Source: Ignavibacteriales bacterium UBA1304 (GTDB lineage: Bacteria; Bacteroidota; Ignavibacteria; Ignavibacteriales; Ignavibacteriaceae). Taken from it: a DNA stretch of 64,000 bases. Of the stretch, positions 17,433 through 25,537 are shown piece after piece (the stretch's first letter is position 1; every line of letters starts with the position of its first letter). Below the pieces are notes generated by a model, which searched no databases, was not told the origin of the DNA, and worked only from the letters and a program-made list of their open reading frames with translations. Where the stretch lies: assembly GCA_002307295.1 (NCBI GenBank), contig DBTY01000055.1, positions 62,001-126,000 on the forward strand, read 5' to 3'. The translations under genes and the position numbers were made by a program.

Positions 17433-19922
17433 ATGTATATGCTATCAAGCCTTAAAAATGAGGGTATTGAAGTTAACCTTATAGAATTCCTGATGCGAAA
17501 GCTGCCCTACTCAATTTTTATAAAAGATACTAATTCCGTTTATGTGATAGGCAACGAACAATTTGCTAAAGAATTAGGGATTTCTTCTAGAAACATTGCT
17601 GGTAAAACAGATTTCGATTTCCACGAACGAAGCGACGCCGAACGCTACAGAACAATAGATAAACGCATTATGGAGCTCAACGCTTCCGAGGAAATTGAAG
17701 AAAAAATAACGCTGCAAGGCGAAGATAAATATTTCAGAATATTAAAAACCCCTCTTACAGACGAAAGTAAAAACGTAGTAGGCATACTTGGAATTAGGTG
17801 GGAAATTACAGAGCAGAAATTTCAGAAATTTCGTTTGGAAAAACTAAACCGGCTTTACCGTTTTATTAGCGGAATAAATCAAACCATAATTAAAGCGCAG
17901 GATAACAAAGAGCTTTTTGATGAAGTCTGCCGAATATCGATTGAAATAGGCGGGTTCAGTTTTGCATGGATAGGTTTTTTAGACGATAAAACAAATAGAA
18001 TGAAGCCGCTTGCCCATTACGGAAACGAAAACGGTTATCTGAAATTTATTCTGTCTCAAACGCCCGACAACAATAACCGCTTAAGACAAATTGCGCTCGA
18101 TCTTCGTAAAGAAAAATATTTTGTCAGCAACGATATCCAGCAGGATTTTCACAACTCGCCCGAAGCTCTTGAAGCCTTGAATAGAGGCTTTAACTCAGTA
18201 GCCGCTTTTGCAATTATAATTAACGGCGTAATGACCGGACAGTATAATTTGTATTCGACAGAAATTGGTTTTTTTGACGAAGAAGAGATAAAGCTTCTTC
18301 TCGAAATAACATCCGACATTTCATTTAATATTTTAGCAACAGTGAATAAAAACAAAAAAAACGCCGCAGAAGATAAAATAAGAAAGTCCGAAACCAAATT
18401 CAGAACCGTTTGGGAACATTCATTTGACGCCATGAGGCTATCGGATAAAGAAGGTAGAATTGTCGCAGTAAATGACGCCTTCTGCCGGCTTGTAAAAAAG
18501 AATAAAGACGAACTTGAAGGACAATTAATCAACTCTATTTACTGGAAAAAAGAAGACTTAAGTTTTGAAGCATACCCAAAAGATTTTAATTCGCGGAATA
18601 TAAGTTCTAATTTAGAAATGGAAATCACGCTTTGGAATAGAAAAAGAATACAGGTTGAATTATCTAATTCGTTTATAGAATTAGAGAAAGAAACTTACCT
18701 GTTCAGTATTTTCCGCGATATAACTGAACGTAAAAAAGCCGAAGAAGAAATTTTAGTCGCTAAAGACAAAGCTGAAGAATCAAGCCGGCTTAAAACTTCC
18801 CTGCTTGGCAATATGAGCCATGAACTTCGAACGCCGTTAACCGGGATACTTGGGTTTACGCAAATATTAATTGACGAAATTGAAGATCCTTACTTAAACA
18901 AAATGGTTCAAAAGATTAAACTTTCCGGACAGCGGCTTATGTCCACGCTTAACTCAGTCTTAAGTCTTTCTGAACTTGAAACCGGAATGTCTGAGCTAAG
19001 TGTTTCTGAAACTAAAGTAAATACTTACATCAGCTATATTACGCGGCCATATGTTCAGATTGCGCAGGAAAAACATTTGAATTTTGTAGTTGAATATTGG
19101 AAAGACGATCTTTCTGTTTTAGTCGACGAAAAATTATTTAACCAGATACTTTCTAACCTTATTGATAATGCGATTAAGTATACTGAAAAAGGAGGAGTTC
19201 TAATAGGGATAAAGCCTGAAACCAGAGACGAACAGGCGTTTGTTAATATTTCAATTATGGATACAGGCATAGGAATTAACGAAAATCTTCATGAATTTGT
19301 TTTTGATGAGTTTAGGCAAGCCAGCGAAGGAGTTAATAGAAATTTTGAAGGCAATGGACTTGGACTTACTCTTGCGCGAAAAATGGCCAGATTAATGGGG
19401 GGCGATATTGAAATGCAAAGTCAATCCGCCAAAGGATCTATTTTTACTATCAGACTGCCACAGTATTTAGAAGAAAATGCAATGGACAATATGCAGTCTG
19501 CCAATATCTTTAGCGAAGACGTCCATTTACACCCTAAAACCGTTCAAACTATTAAGAGGAAACCTCACGTCCTAATAGTTGAAGATAATGCTATAAACGT
19601 TGAAGTATTAGAAATGTTTTTAAGCGGTCTCTGTATTACAACGCATAGCAAAAACGGCGAGCAGGCTATAAAATGCGCTTCTGAACAAAGATTTGACGCT
19701 ATTATTATGGATATTAATCTTGGTATTGGTTTAAATGGAATAGAAACTACAAAACACCTGCGCAAAATAAACGGCTATGAAAATACGCCTGTAGTAGCAA
19801 TAACAGGTTATGCCATGTCGAGCGATAGAGACCAAATTCTCTCCGAGGGACTCGACTACTATTTAGCAAAACCGATTGATAAATGCGAATTAGTAGAACT
19901 AATGGGGACTATACTTCAATAG
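17433..19922 (+). CDS. PAS-GAF-PAS hybrid histidine kinase
   Basis: An 829-residue soluble hybrid kinase. Order: PAS (about 19-128), GAF (about 150-292), PAS (about 318-435), HisKA (His463 in GNMSHELRTPLTG), HATPase_c (about 560-675, GNGLGLTLARK) and C-terminal receiver (Asp760 in IIMDINLG). It is divergent from the minus-strand kinase block, with 179 bp between starts. Its H-box class (MSHELRTPL) matches the CHASE kinase at 32399-34996 rather than its neighbours. With a terminal receiver but no Hpt, it needs an external phosphotransfer protein, which is not in the window. Confidence 0.93.
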   Translation: MYMLSSLKNEGIEVNLIEFLMRKLPYSIFIKDTNSVYVIGNEQFAKELGISSRNIAGKTDFDFHERSDAERYRTIDKRIMELNASEEIEEKITLQGEDKYFRILKTPLTDESKNVVGILGIRWEITEQKFQKFRLEKLNRLYRFISGINQTIIKAQDNKELFDEVCRISIEIGGFSFAWIGFLDDKTNRMKPLAHYGNENGYLKFILSQTPDNNNRLRQIALDLRKEKYFVSNDIQQDFHNSPEALEALNRGFNSVAAFAIIINGVMTGQYNLYSTEIGFFDEEEIKLLLEITSDISFNILATVNKNKKNAAEDKIRKSETKFRTVWEHSFDAMRLSDKEGRIVAVNDAFCRLVKKNKDELEGQLINSIYWKKEDLSFEAYPKDFNSRNISSNLEMEITLWNRKRIQVELSNSFIELEKETYLFSIFRDITERKKAEEEILVAKDKAEESSRLKTSLLGNMSHELRTPLTGILGFTQILIDEIEDPYLNKMVQKIKLSGQRLMSTLNSVLSLSELETGMSELSVSETKVNTYISYITRPYVQIAQEKHLNFVVEYWKDDLSVLVDEKLFNQILSNLIDNAIKYTEKGGVLIGIKPETRDEQAFVNISIMDTGIGINENLHEFVFDEFRQASEGVNRNFEGNGLGLTLARKMARLMGGDIEMQSQSAKGSIFTIRLPQYLEENAMDNMQSANIFSEDVHLHPKTVQTIKRKPHVLIVEDNAINVEVLEMFLSGLCITTHSKNGEQAIKCASEQRFDAIIMDINLGIGLNGIETTKHLRKINGYENTPVVAITGYAMSSDRDQILSEGLDYYLAKPIDKCELVELMGTILQ

Positions 19923-19951
19923 CAAACCATTTACTTATATCAACAATCTGA

Positions 19952-19982
19952 CGTTCTGATTGATATGCAATCAATCAGAACG
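19952..19982 (+). terminator. hairpin after hybrid kinase
   Basis: A perfect 13-bp inverted repeat (19952-19964 with 19970-19982) with a 5-nt loop lies 30 bp after the kinase stop. Only a short T-rich tract follows. Confidence 0.6.
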
Positions 19983-20038
19983 CAATCCGTTTTATCCACA
20001 CTTTTATAAGATTTCAAAAAAAAGTCCATCATGAAATA

Positions 20039-20077
20039 TTATTTCAAGAAAATAAAAAAAATATTTTCTTGAAATAA
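20039..20077. repeat. 16-bp perfect A+T-rich inverted repeat before terminase
   Basis: TTATTTCAAGAAAATA (20039-20054) is perfectly complementary to 20062-20077 around a loop of seven As. It sits 50 bp before the terminase start. It could be an operator, a left boundary of the phage cassette, or a 5' mRNA hairpin; sequence alone cannot decide. Confidence 0.6.
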
Positions 20078-20127
20078 CTTACCAATATTTTTATTGCCAG
20101 GTTAATTTAGCGCATAAAAAAAAGACT

Positions 20128-21504
20128 ATGAAAATTGATTCTTTATGGTCGCCGCAATCGGGTCCGCAAACATATTTTCTTAAATCGAGCGCTTACGAAG
20201 TTCTCTTTGGCGGAGCTAAAGGAGGCGGTAAAAGCGAGGTCCTTCTTTTTGCGGCGCTCCGTTTTGCAGATAACCCAGCATATAAGGCTCTTATATTGCG
20301 TAGGACATTCCCAAAACTTTTGGAATTGATTGAACGCAGCAAGCGCTTTTCTCAACTTGGAGCCATATATAATATCCAGGGGAAAATGTGGCGCTTCCCT
20401 AGCGGCGCCTTAATAAGATTTGGACATTGCGAAAACCCCGGCGATGAAATTAACTATCAGGGACAGGAATACCAGTATATCGGTTTTGATCAGCTTGAGG
20501 AATTTACAGAAACCATGTATAATATTATAAAAGCTCAAGGCCGATCCAGCGCGGGGATACCTGTGTTTATCCGTTCTACGGCAAACCCAGGAGGCATAGG
20601 CTCGCTATTTATTAAACAAAGATTTATTGAAGGAAAAGAACCAAATAAAAAGTACTATCGCGCTTTTACCGCCGTATCTCCAAATGACAAGTCTGACAAA
20701 CAGGAAATTGTTCTAAGTTCAATTTTCATCCCTTCCACCATTTACGACAATAAGATACTTCTAAAGAACGATCCCTCGTACATTGCAAAGTTAATGGACC
20801 TGCCGGAAAAGTATCGTAAAATGTACCTCGATGGCGATTGGAACGTGGATAGCTCGCCAGATCAGCTCATTCAATACGACTGGTTAAAGCCTCATGCTTT
20901 TGCCGCTCCCATTAATCTGCATGCATTAAAGAATGAATTAGAAAGTAGTTTCCTTGGCGTTGACGTAGCGCGTTATGGCAACGACTCTACTGTTTTTTGT
21001 TTTATCCGAAACAACGTTCTGACAAAAATTGAGGAACATAAAAAAATCGATTTAGTAGCGACGACGAATTTAATTAGAGAAATCATCGAAGAGCGACGCG
21101 TCATTACGGAAAACATATCAATTGATACCGACGGTATAGGCGCAGGCGTTTATGATAATCTTAAATCTTATGGGTATAACGTCAACGCTGTTATTGGCGG
21201 TTCAAGACCGCTTGCAGTAGCGGCTAACAGTTATCAGTTTGCTAACCTGCGGTCGCAGCTTTACTGGAATCTGCGCGAACAAATAAGAAACGAACAGCTT
21301 AAGTTGCCGGATGACCCCGCTTTGTTTAGCGAATTGACTGCTATAAAATATAAAATCTCGCAAGATAGGATGATACAAATTGAATCGAAAGAAGAAATTA
21401 AAAAACGGATCGGCAAAAGCCCCGACCTTGCAGACTCGCTCTGCTATGCGCTTTCTGCGCCGCTATTTAAGGAAGTAAACAAAGTATCAGTAACAATTAT
21501 TTAG
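20128..21504 (+). CDS. phage terminase large subunit
   Basis: An ATP-driven DNA-packaging motor/nuclease of 458 residues, normal for the family. ATPase: Walker A GGAKGGGKSE (28-37), Walker B with catalytic acids FDQLEE (120-125) and coupling motif TANP (151-154). RNase H-like nuclease: Asp279 in GVDVARYGND, Asp333/Asp335 in SIDTDGIG and Asp433/Asp436 in PDLADSL, so the acid cluster looks intact. The portal gene follows, with its SD overlapping this stop codon. No capsid, protease, tail, small terminase or integrase gene is near. The gene is not degraded, which is unusual for an isolated remnant. Confidence 0.93.
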   Translation: MKIDSLWSPQSGPQTYFLKSSAYEVLFGGAKGGGKSEVLLFAALRFADNPAYKALILRRTFPKLLELIERSKRFSQLGAIYNIQGKMWRFPSGALIRFGHCENPGDEINYQGQEYQYIGFDQLEEFTETMYNIIKAQGRSSAGIPVFIRSTANPGGIGSLFIKQRFIEGKEPNKKYYRAFTAVSPNDKSDKQEIVLSSIFIPSTIYDNKILLKNDPSYIAKLMDLPEKYRKMYLDGDWNVDSSPDQLIQYDWLKPHAFAAPINLHALKNELESSFLGVDVARYGNDSTVFCFIRNNVLTKIEEHKKIDLVATTNLIREIIEERRVITENISIDTDGIGAGVYDNLKSYGYNVNAVIGGSRPLAVAANSYQFANLRSQLYWNLREQIRNEQLKLPDDPALFSELTAIKYKISQDRMIQIESKEEIKKRIGKSPDLADSLCYALSAPLFKEVNKVSVTII

Positions 21505-21507
21505 GAG
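21503..21507 (+). promoter_or_regulatory. ribosome binding site of portal gene overlapping terminase stop
   Basis: AGGAG at 21503-21507 shares bases with the terminase TAG stop (21502-21504) and lies 8 bp before the portal ATG. This arrangement favours translational coupling. Confidence 0.7.
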
Positions 21508-21515
21508 AATAACTA

Positions 21516-22667
21516 ATGCAAGACAACAATGAAGATATAGTTAATGTAGAGATTATAAAATCAATCGATAGGATTGATTCTTCCAAAGGCGCGGTTCTTA
21601 TTTCGTCAGAAGAAACTCCAGTCTCTGATAATATTTTTCCGCCGTATAACCCTGTTAATCTTTCGCAGTATTACCAGATGAATAGTTTTCACCAGCGATG
21701 CGTCCAGACAAAAGCGCTTGTAACTGCCGGACTTGGTTATGAATTTATCGCCGCAAATAATAACTCCGGCAAAACCCCTTCCATCTTATCAGGGGACGGA
21801 AATTCCGAGCTGGACATTTTAAACAAGTTTATTGAAGAAAACGAAAAAGCGTCCGGTGAAACTTTTACTGAATTGCTGATAAAATTCCAGACAGATTTTG
21901 AAGTATTTGGTTACTCCTTCCTCGAAGTTGTAAGAGACCTGAAAGGAAGATTTTCGCAACTGTACCATATTCCTGCAAAGCACGCTATCCTCCGCCGAAA
22001 CGAAAACGGAAACATAGAACTTGTACAAAGCATAAATGATAAAACAAGAGTATTTGCTCCTGATGAATTTCTTGTTATAAAAAACTATAACCCAGATAAC
22101 CGATATTACGGTTTGCCAGAATACATTTCCTCGTTGCCGGCAATACTTTTTGATAGAGAAATGATGGAATATAATATTTCAAGAATAAGAAATAACGCCA
22201 TCCCCGATCTTATTATTTCTGTTTCCGGCTCGCAGCTTACGCAGGCGCAAAAAGACGTGATGAAAGATTTCTGGTCGAATAATTTCAAAGGTTCAAATAA
22301 TTCCGGCAAAACGCTTCTTATAGAAACTACGGCGAAGGACTCGCAAATACAGGTCACCGAAATTAAATCGACTTACCGAGACGGAGCTTTTCGGCTTGCC
22401 AAAAGAGAATGCCGAGACGAAATCATAGCCTGCCATGGCGTGCCGCCTATACTTTTAGGAATTAAAACGTCCGGCAGTATTGGCAGCGGTAAAGATATAA
22501 GCGAACAGCTAAGAACATTCAAGGAAATAATAATAGAACCGCGTCAACGCAGAATTGAACAACTCTTGAATACCCTTTTCAAAACAGAGTTTAACATTCG
22601 CAATGTTCAATTCAGACTTAAAAATATTAACATATCAGAATTAGCAAACTATAAGGAGGGAGAATAA
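21516..22667 (+). CDS. phage portal protein (PBSX family)
   Basis: A 383-residue portal subunit; in phages twelve copies form the DNA entry channel at one capsid vertex and dock the terminase. It is recognised by the core YYGLPEYISSLPAILFDREM, then RIRNNAIPDLIISVSG, and by the C-terminal region FRLAKRECRDEIIACHGVPP with a following SGSIGSGKDISEQ, all typical of PBSX-type portals. Length is within the normal range for this family. It starts 11 bp after the terminase and ends 1 bp before the next gene. It is not followed by the head-protease or capsid genes normally found in a phage. Confidence 0.9.
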   Translation: MQDNNEDIVNVEIIKSIDRIDSSKGAVLISSEETPVSDNIFPPYNPVNLSQYYQMNSFHQRCVQTKALVTAGLGYEFIAANNNSGKTPSILSGDGNSELDILNKFIEENEKASGETFTELLIKFQTDFEVFGYSFLEVVRDLKGRFSQLYHIPAKHAILRRNENGNIELVQSINDKTRVFAPDEFLVIKNYNPDNRYYGLPEYISSLPAILFDREMMEYNISRIRNNAIPDLIISVSGSQLTQAQKDVMKDFWSNNFKGSNNSGKTLLIETTAKDSQIQVTEIKSTYRDGAFRLAKRECRDEIIACHGVPPILLGIKTSGSIGSGKDISEQLRTFKEIIIEPRQRRIEQLLNTLFKTEFNIRNVQFRLKNINISELANYKEGE

Positions 22668-22668
22668 C

Positions 22669-22863
22669 ATGCATATAGATCTTTCAAATGAAAACGAAAA
22701 TACTATAAGAGAGCTTTCAATAAAACTAAACTTGTCTTCGGCGTATATAGTTAACCTATTAGTAAAATCCGCTTGTTTTGAAATTTTTAATGACGAGGTA
22801 ATTTTAAAATTTGGGAAAGACTTTATAGAAAAAATGAGGATAAACCTCAAACTGTCAGAATAG
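22669..22863 (+). CDS. 64-residue protein, possible ribbon-helix-helix type
   Basis: A small protein whose start is fixed by a near-ideal AAGGAGGG (22653-22660) inside the end of the portal gene. It begins MHIDLSNENENTIRELSIKL, and LSSAYIVNLLVKSACFEI follows after a turn. The short N-terminal strand plus two helices would suit an Arc/MetJ-like ribbon-helix-helix DNA-binding fold. This is inference from pattern; no family is certain. If correct it could autoregulate the cassette or act as a DNA-recognition (small terminase-like) partner. A terminator follows 30 bp later, so it is the last gene of the unit. Confidence 0.7.
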   Translation: MHIDLSNENENTIRELSIKLNLSSAYIVNLLVKSACFEIFNDEVILKFGKDFIEKMRINLKLSE

Positions 22864-22892
22864 TTGTTTTAACCAAACAGGTTTAAAAATAG

Positions 22893-22924
22893 AAAAGGCG
22901 TCCCGGTTTGTCGGGGCGTCTTTT
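22893..22924 (+). terminator. terminator closing terminase-portal cassette
   Basis: A stem of about 13 bp, including two G-U pairs, with core GGCGTCCCG/CGGGGCGTC and a TTTT tail. It is A-flanked, so it could also serve the convergent minus-strand gene ending at 22944. Confidence 0.85.
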
Positions 22925-22943
22925 AAATCTTTAATAAATTTTG

Positions 22944-23840
22944 TTATCTGTTTTTTTTGATATATAAGAGCAGTTTGTTAAAGTCGCTTCTTTCTCCAAC
23001 AGTAAGATCGTGTTCTGCTAAATCTGCGGCAATTGAAAGCCACTTAGTATTAAGACTGCGCACTGCAATTGCAATATCTTCAGCAAATTTCTTATCGTCT
23101 GCAAATACAATTTCAGAAAACTTAGCCGCGGCTTTTAGATTTACAATTGGAGGGATTCCATTAATATTTCCAACAGCTATTAATTTTTCGGCATGCTTAG
23201 GATACTGAACGCACAAATCAATTACGCAATTGCCGGCCTGCTTAATCATTTCAATTTTATTAAGGTTTTTCAGGTTCTGATCTGAAGCTATTTTTATCAA
23301 TTCGTCAATACACTCTTCAGATCTTATTTGAGAACTTTGACCTTTCTCAAAGGCTCTGTTTATAGCGTTTTGAACCGCTTCTGTAAGCGCATTTTTTATT
23401 TTTCCGGCAATATCAGTTCCGCGGTTGCTTATATCTTTTGAAAGCTTTATTATTTCCTGATAATTCCCCGCTTTAACAAGCGCGTCAAGCTCATCTTCGC
23501 CAACGCCGCCTCTTCTATCCGCAGAGTCATTTTGTCCGGATTTTCCATATGGATCCGCCGAAGAAGAGCCTCCTGAAGTCTTTCGAATTGCGTTTATTAT
23601 ACTTAAAGTATATTCATCCTTAGTTGATATAGGTATATCGCTTAAAGTAAAAAGTTCAACAACTCTTTTAAAGTCGGATTTCTTAACCTTATAAGTGACT
23701 ATCATTTTATCACTTAACTGCCCATAGGTAGGCGAACCAATTGTAAGAAACTGATTTTTATACTGAATTGATTTAACTGTTTTTAATAATTCTCCAAGAC
23801 CTTTCTCGGTAGTAAGTATGCTAATTACTTCGTTATCCAT
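22944..23840 (-). CDS. uncharacterised protein, 298 residues
   Basis: I do not recognise a family. The protein has no signal peptide or membrane segment. Residues 1-85 are mixed alpha/beta, then a glycine/serine-rich linker (about 88-112, GGSSSADPYGKSGQNDSADR) leads to a helical C-terminal part (about 115-298) with repeat-like helices. Two-domain architecture with a flexible linker suggests an adaptor. It converges with the phage cassette across a terminator and may have no relation to it. The start codon lacks a strong SD, which is common in this group. Confidence 0.75.
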   Translation of the reverse strand: MDNEVISILTTEKGLGELLKTVKSIQYKNQFLTIGSPTYGQLSDKMIVTYKVKKSDFKRVVELFTLSDIPISTKDEYTLSIINAIRKTSGGSSSADPYGKSGQNDSADRRGGVGEDELDALVKAGNYQEIIKLSKDISNRGTDIAGKIKNALTEAVQNAINRAFEKGQSSQIRSEECIDELIKIASDQNLKNLNKIEMIKQAGNCVIDLCVQYPKHAEKLIAVGNINGIPPIVNLKAAAKFSEIVFADDKKFAEDIAIAVRSLNTKWLSIAADLAEHDLTVGERSDFNKLLLYIKKNR

Positions 23841-24101
23841 CGCCTATCATAGTCTATTTAATAAAAAAAGGCATCTCCTTTTAATCATGTAAAGAAGGAT
23901 GATACCTTATACTAAAGATAATTATAATTATTCAATAAAAAAGTAAAATTATACATTCTTTAGTATTTTCAACTTAATATCATGCAAATAAGCAAAAAAA
24001 AAACAAAAGAAGCAAAAGAGAGCAGTTTATAGTGTTTTATATCACAATAAAAAAGAAATGGATGAAATCGAGCGCATGGCTCAAATCCGCCAGGCAATAT
24101 G

Positions 24102-25298
24102 TTAAATTTTCTGGAGCGTAAAAATAAAAGAGCTTCCAGCATTTAATTCGCTTTCAGCGTAAATTTCCCCTCCGTTAAGCTCCACCTGCTCTTTGCAAAG
24201 TAAAAGCCCAAGCCCGGTTCCTGTTTCTCTTTGAGTGCCAGAAGTTGAGAAATGAGCGTCAATTCTGAAGAGCTTTTCCAAATTCTCTTTTGACATCCCA
24301 ATACCGGTATCAATAATCTTTATTTTCACAAATTCTTTCACTTCCGAAGACTCAACGTTAACGCTCCCCTCAGGTTTTGTGAATTTTATAGCATTTGATA
24401 TCAGATTAAGCAAAATTGATTGAAGCATTCTTTGATCTGCATGCACATTCACATTGCTCTTAATACTATTTCGTATTACAATTTTTTTATTATCCGCATT
24501 TTCCTTAAGCGCAGAGAACGCCTTATTAACTTCGGTAAAAAGATCGAGCTTTTCAGGTATGCATTCGTATCTGTTTGTCTGGAGCCTCGCCCATTCAAGA
24601 AGGTCTTCAACAAGGCTATAAATACTTTTTGAGGATTTATATATAGAGGAAAGATAATGCCTTAACTCATCCGGTTTCATTCTATGAAACTCATTTAGAG
24701 CCGCGGCAGAAATGCCAAGCAATCCATGGAAAGGGTTTTTTAAATCGTGCGCAACAAGAGAAAAGAATTTATCTTTTCGGGCAATGCTGTCCTTAAGTTC
24801 ATCTACAAGCGAAGCTAATTGTTTTTCGGCAGTTTCTCTTTCGGTAATATTTCTTATTATGCAAAAATATCCGGTTAGATCGTCAAACTTATTAATAACC
24901 GGCATTCCGTTTACTTCAATTGTCAATCTCCCTTTGTTTTTGCTTAATAACTCAATTCGCAAAAGCGAAAATTTCCCCCGCGTAGAAATTATTCTTTTGA
25001 TTATTGTTTTTATTCTTTTAGATTCGTCCGTTTCAAGAAAGGAAAAAACATTTCTGCCAAGAACTTCAACAGGTTTATATCCCGTCAGCTCATTTACATA
25101 ATTATTTACAAAATCAATTTTATTGTTCGCATTAACAAAAAGAATTAAATCGTTTGAATTTTCCCAAAAATCAGACAAATTAATAGGAGGGATGCCCCAA
25201 AGCGAGTTATTTGACATGAACATACCTTTGCTTAACAAGCTTTCAGTTTCCGGTTCTAAACTAACTTCAGAGATTACTCTATCATCAACAGTTTTCAT
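24102..25298 (-). CDS. PAS sensor histidine kinase
   Basis: A 398-residue soluble kinase: N-terminal region of 34 residues, PAS (about 35-155), HisKA (His184 in SLVAHDLKNPFHG) and HATPase_c (about 285-397, GTGLGLLLCKEQ). Kinase core and lid wording place it with the paralogues at 10383-13580 and 15961-17253. It stands alone, with 239 bp upstream and 261 bp downstream free of genes, so it is an orphan kinase without a neighbouring response regulator. Confidence 0.92.
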   Translation of the reverse strand: MKTVDDRVISEVSLEPETESLLSKGMFMSNNSLWGIPPINLSDFWENSNDLILFVNANNKIDFVNNYVNELTGYKPVEVLGRNVFSFLETDESKRIKTIIKRIISTRGKFSLLRIELLSKNKGRLTIEVNGMPVINKFDDLTGYFCIIRNITERETAEKQLASLVDELKDSIARKDKFFSLVAHDLKNPFHGLLGISAAALNEFHRMKPDELRHYLSSIYKSSKSIYSLVEDLLEWARLQTNRYECIPEKLDLFTEVNKAFSALKENADNKKIVIRNSIKSNVNVHADQRMLQSILLNLISNAIKFTKPEGSVNVESSEVKEFVKIKIIDTGIGMSKENLEKLFRIDAHFSTSGTQRETGTGLGLLLCKEQVELNGGEIYAESELNAGSSFIFTLQKI

Positions 25299-25537
25299 TC
25301 GCCCGTTTGAAAATTGAAAAAATATGTTGTGTTGTATATAATGACTTGTGACTTATAGTTTCAAATTAAGCGCCATATTAAATAGTATAGATTGCCTGTT
25401 TTTTGTGCTTTTAGAGCAAATACAGCCCCAATTGGTAAATTTTTTTAAATTATAATTAAATTATTTAATCAATTTTCGTTTTTTTAGTTTATTTTTCTTT
25501 CTTCCTCTTCTCGCTTTTCAGAAATTTTACTTGTTTG

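Noticed and set aside
20128..22863. Complete prophage or full gene transfer agent cluster
   Set aside because: No capsid, protease, tail, lysis or integrase genes occur on either side; only the packaging and portal genes are present.
22669..22863. Antitoxin of a toxin-antitoxin pair
   Set aside because: No toxin-like gene is adjacent; upstream is the portal gene and downstream is a terminator and a convergent unrelated gene.
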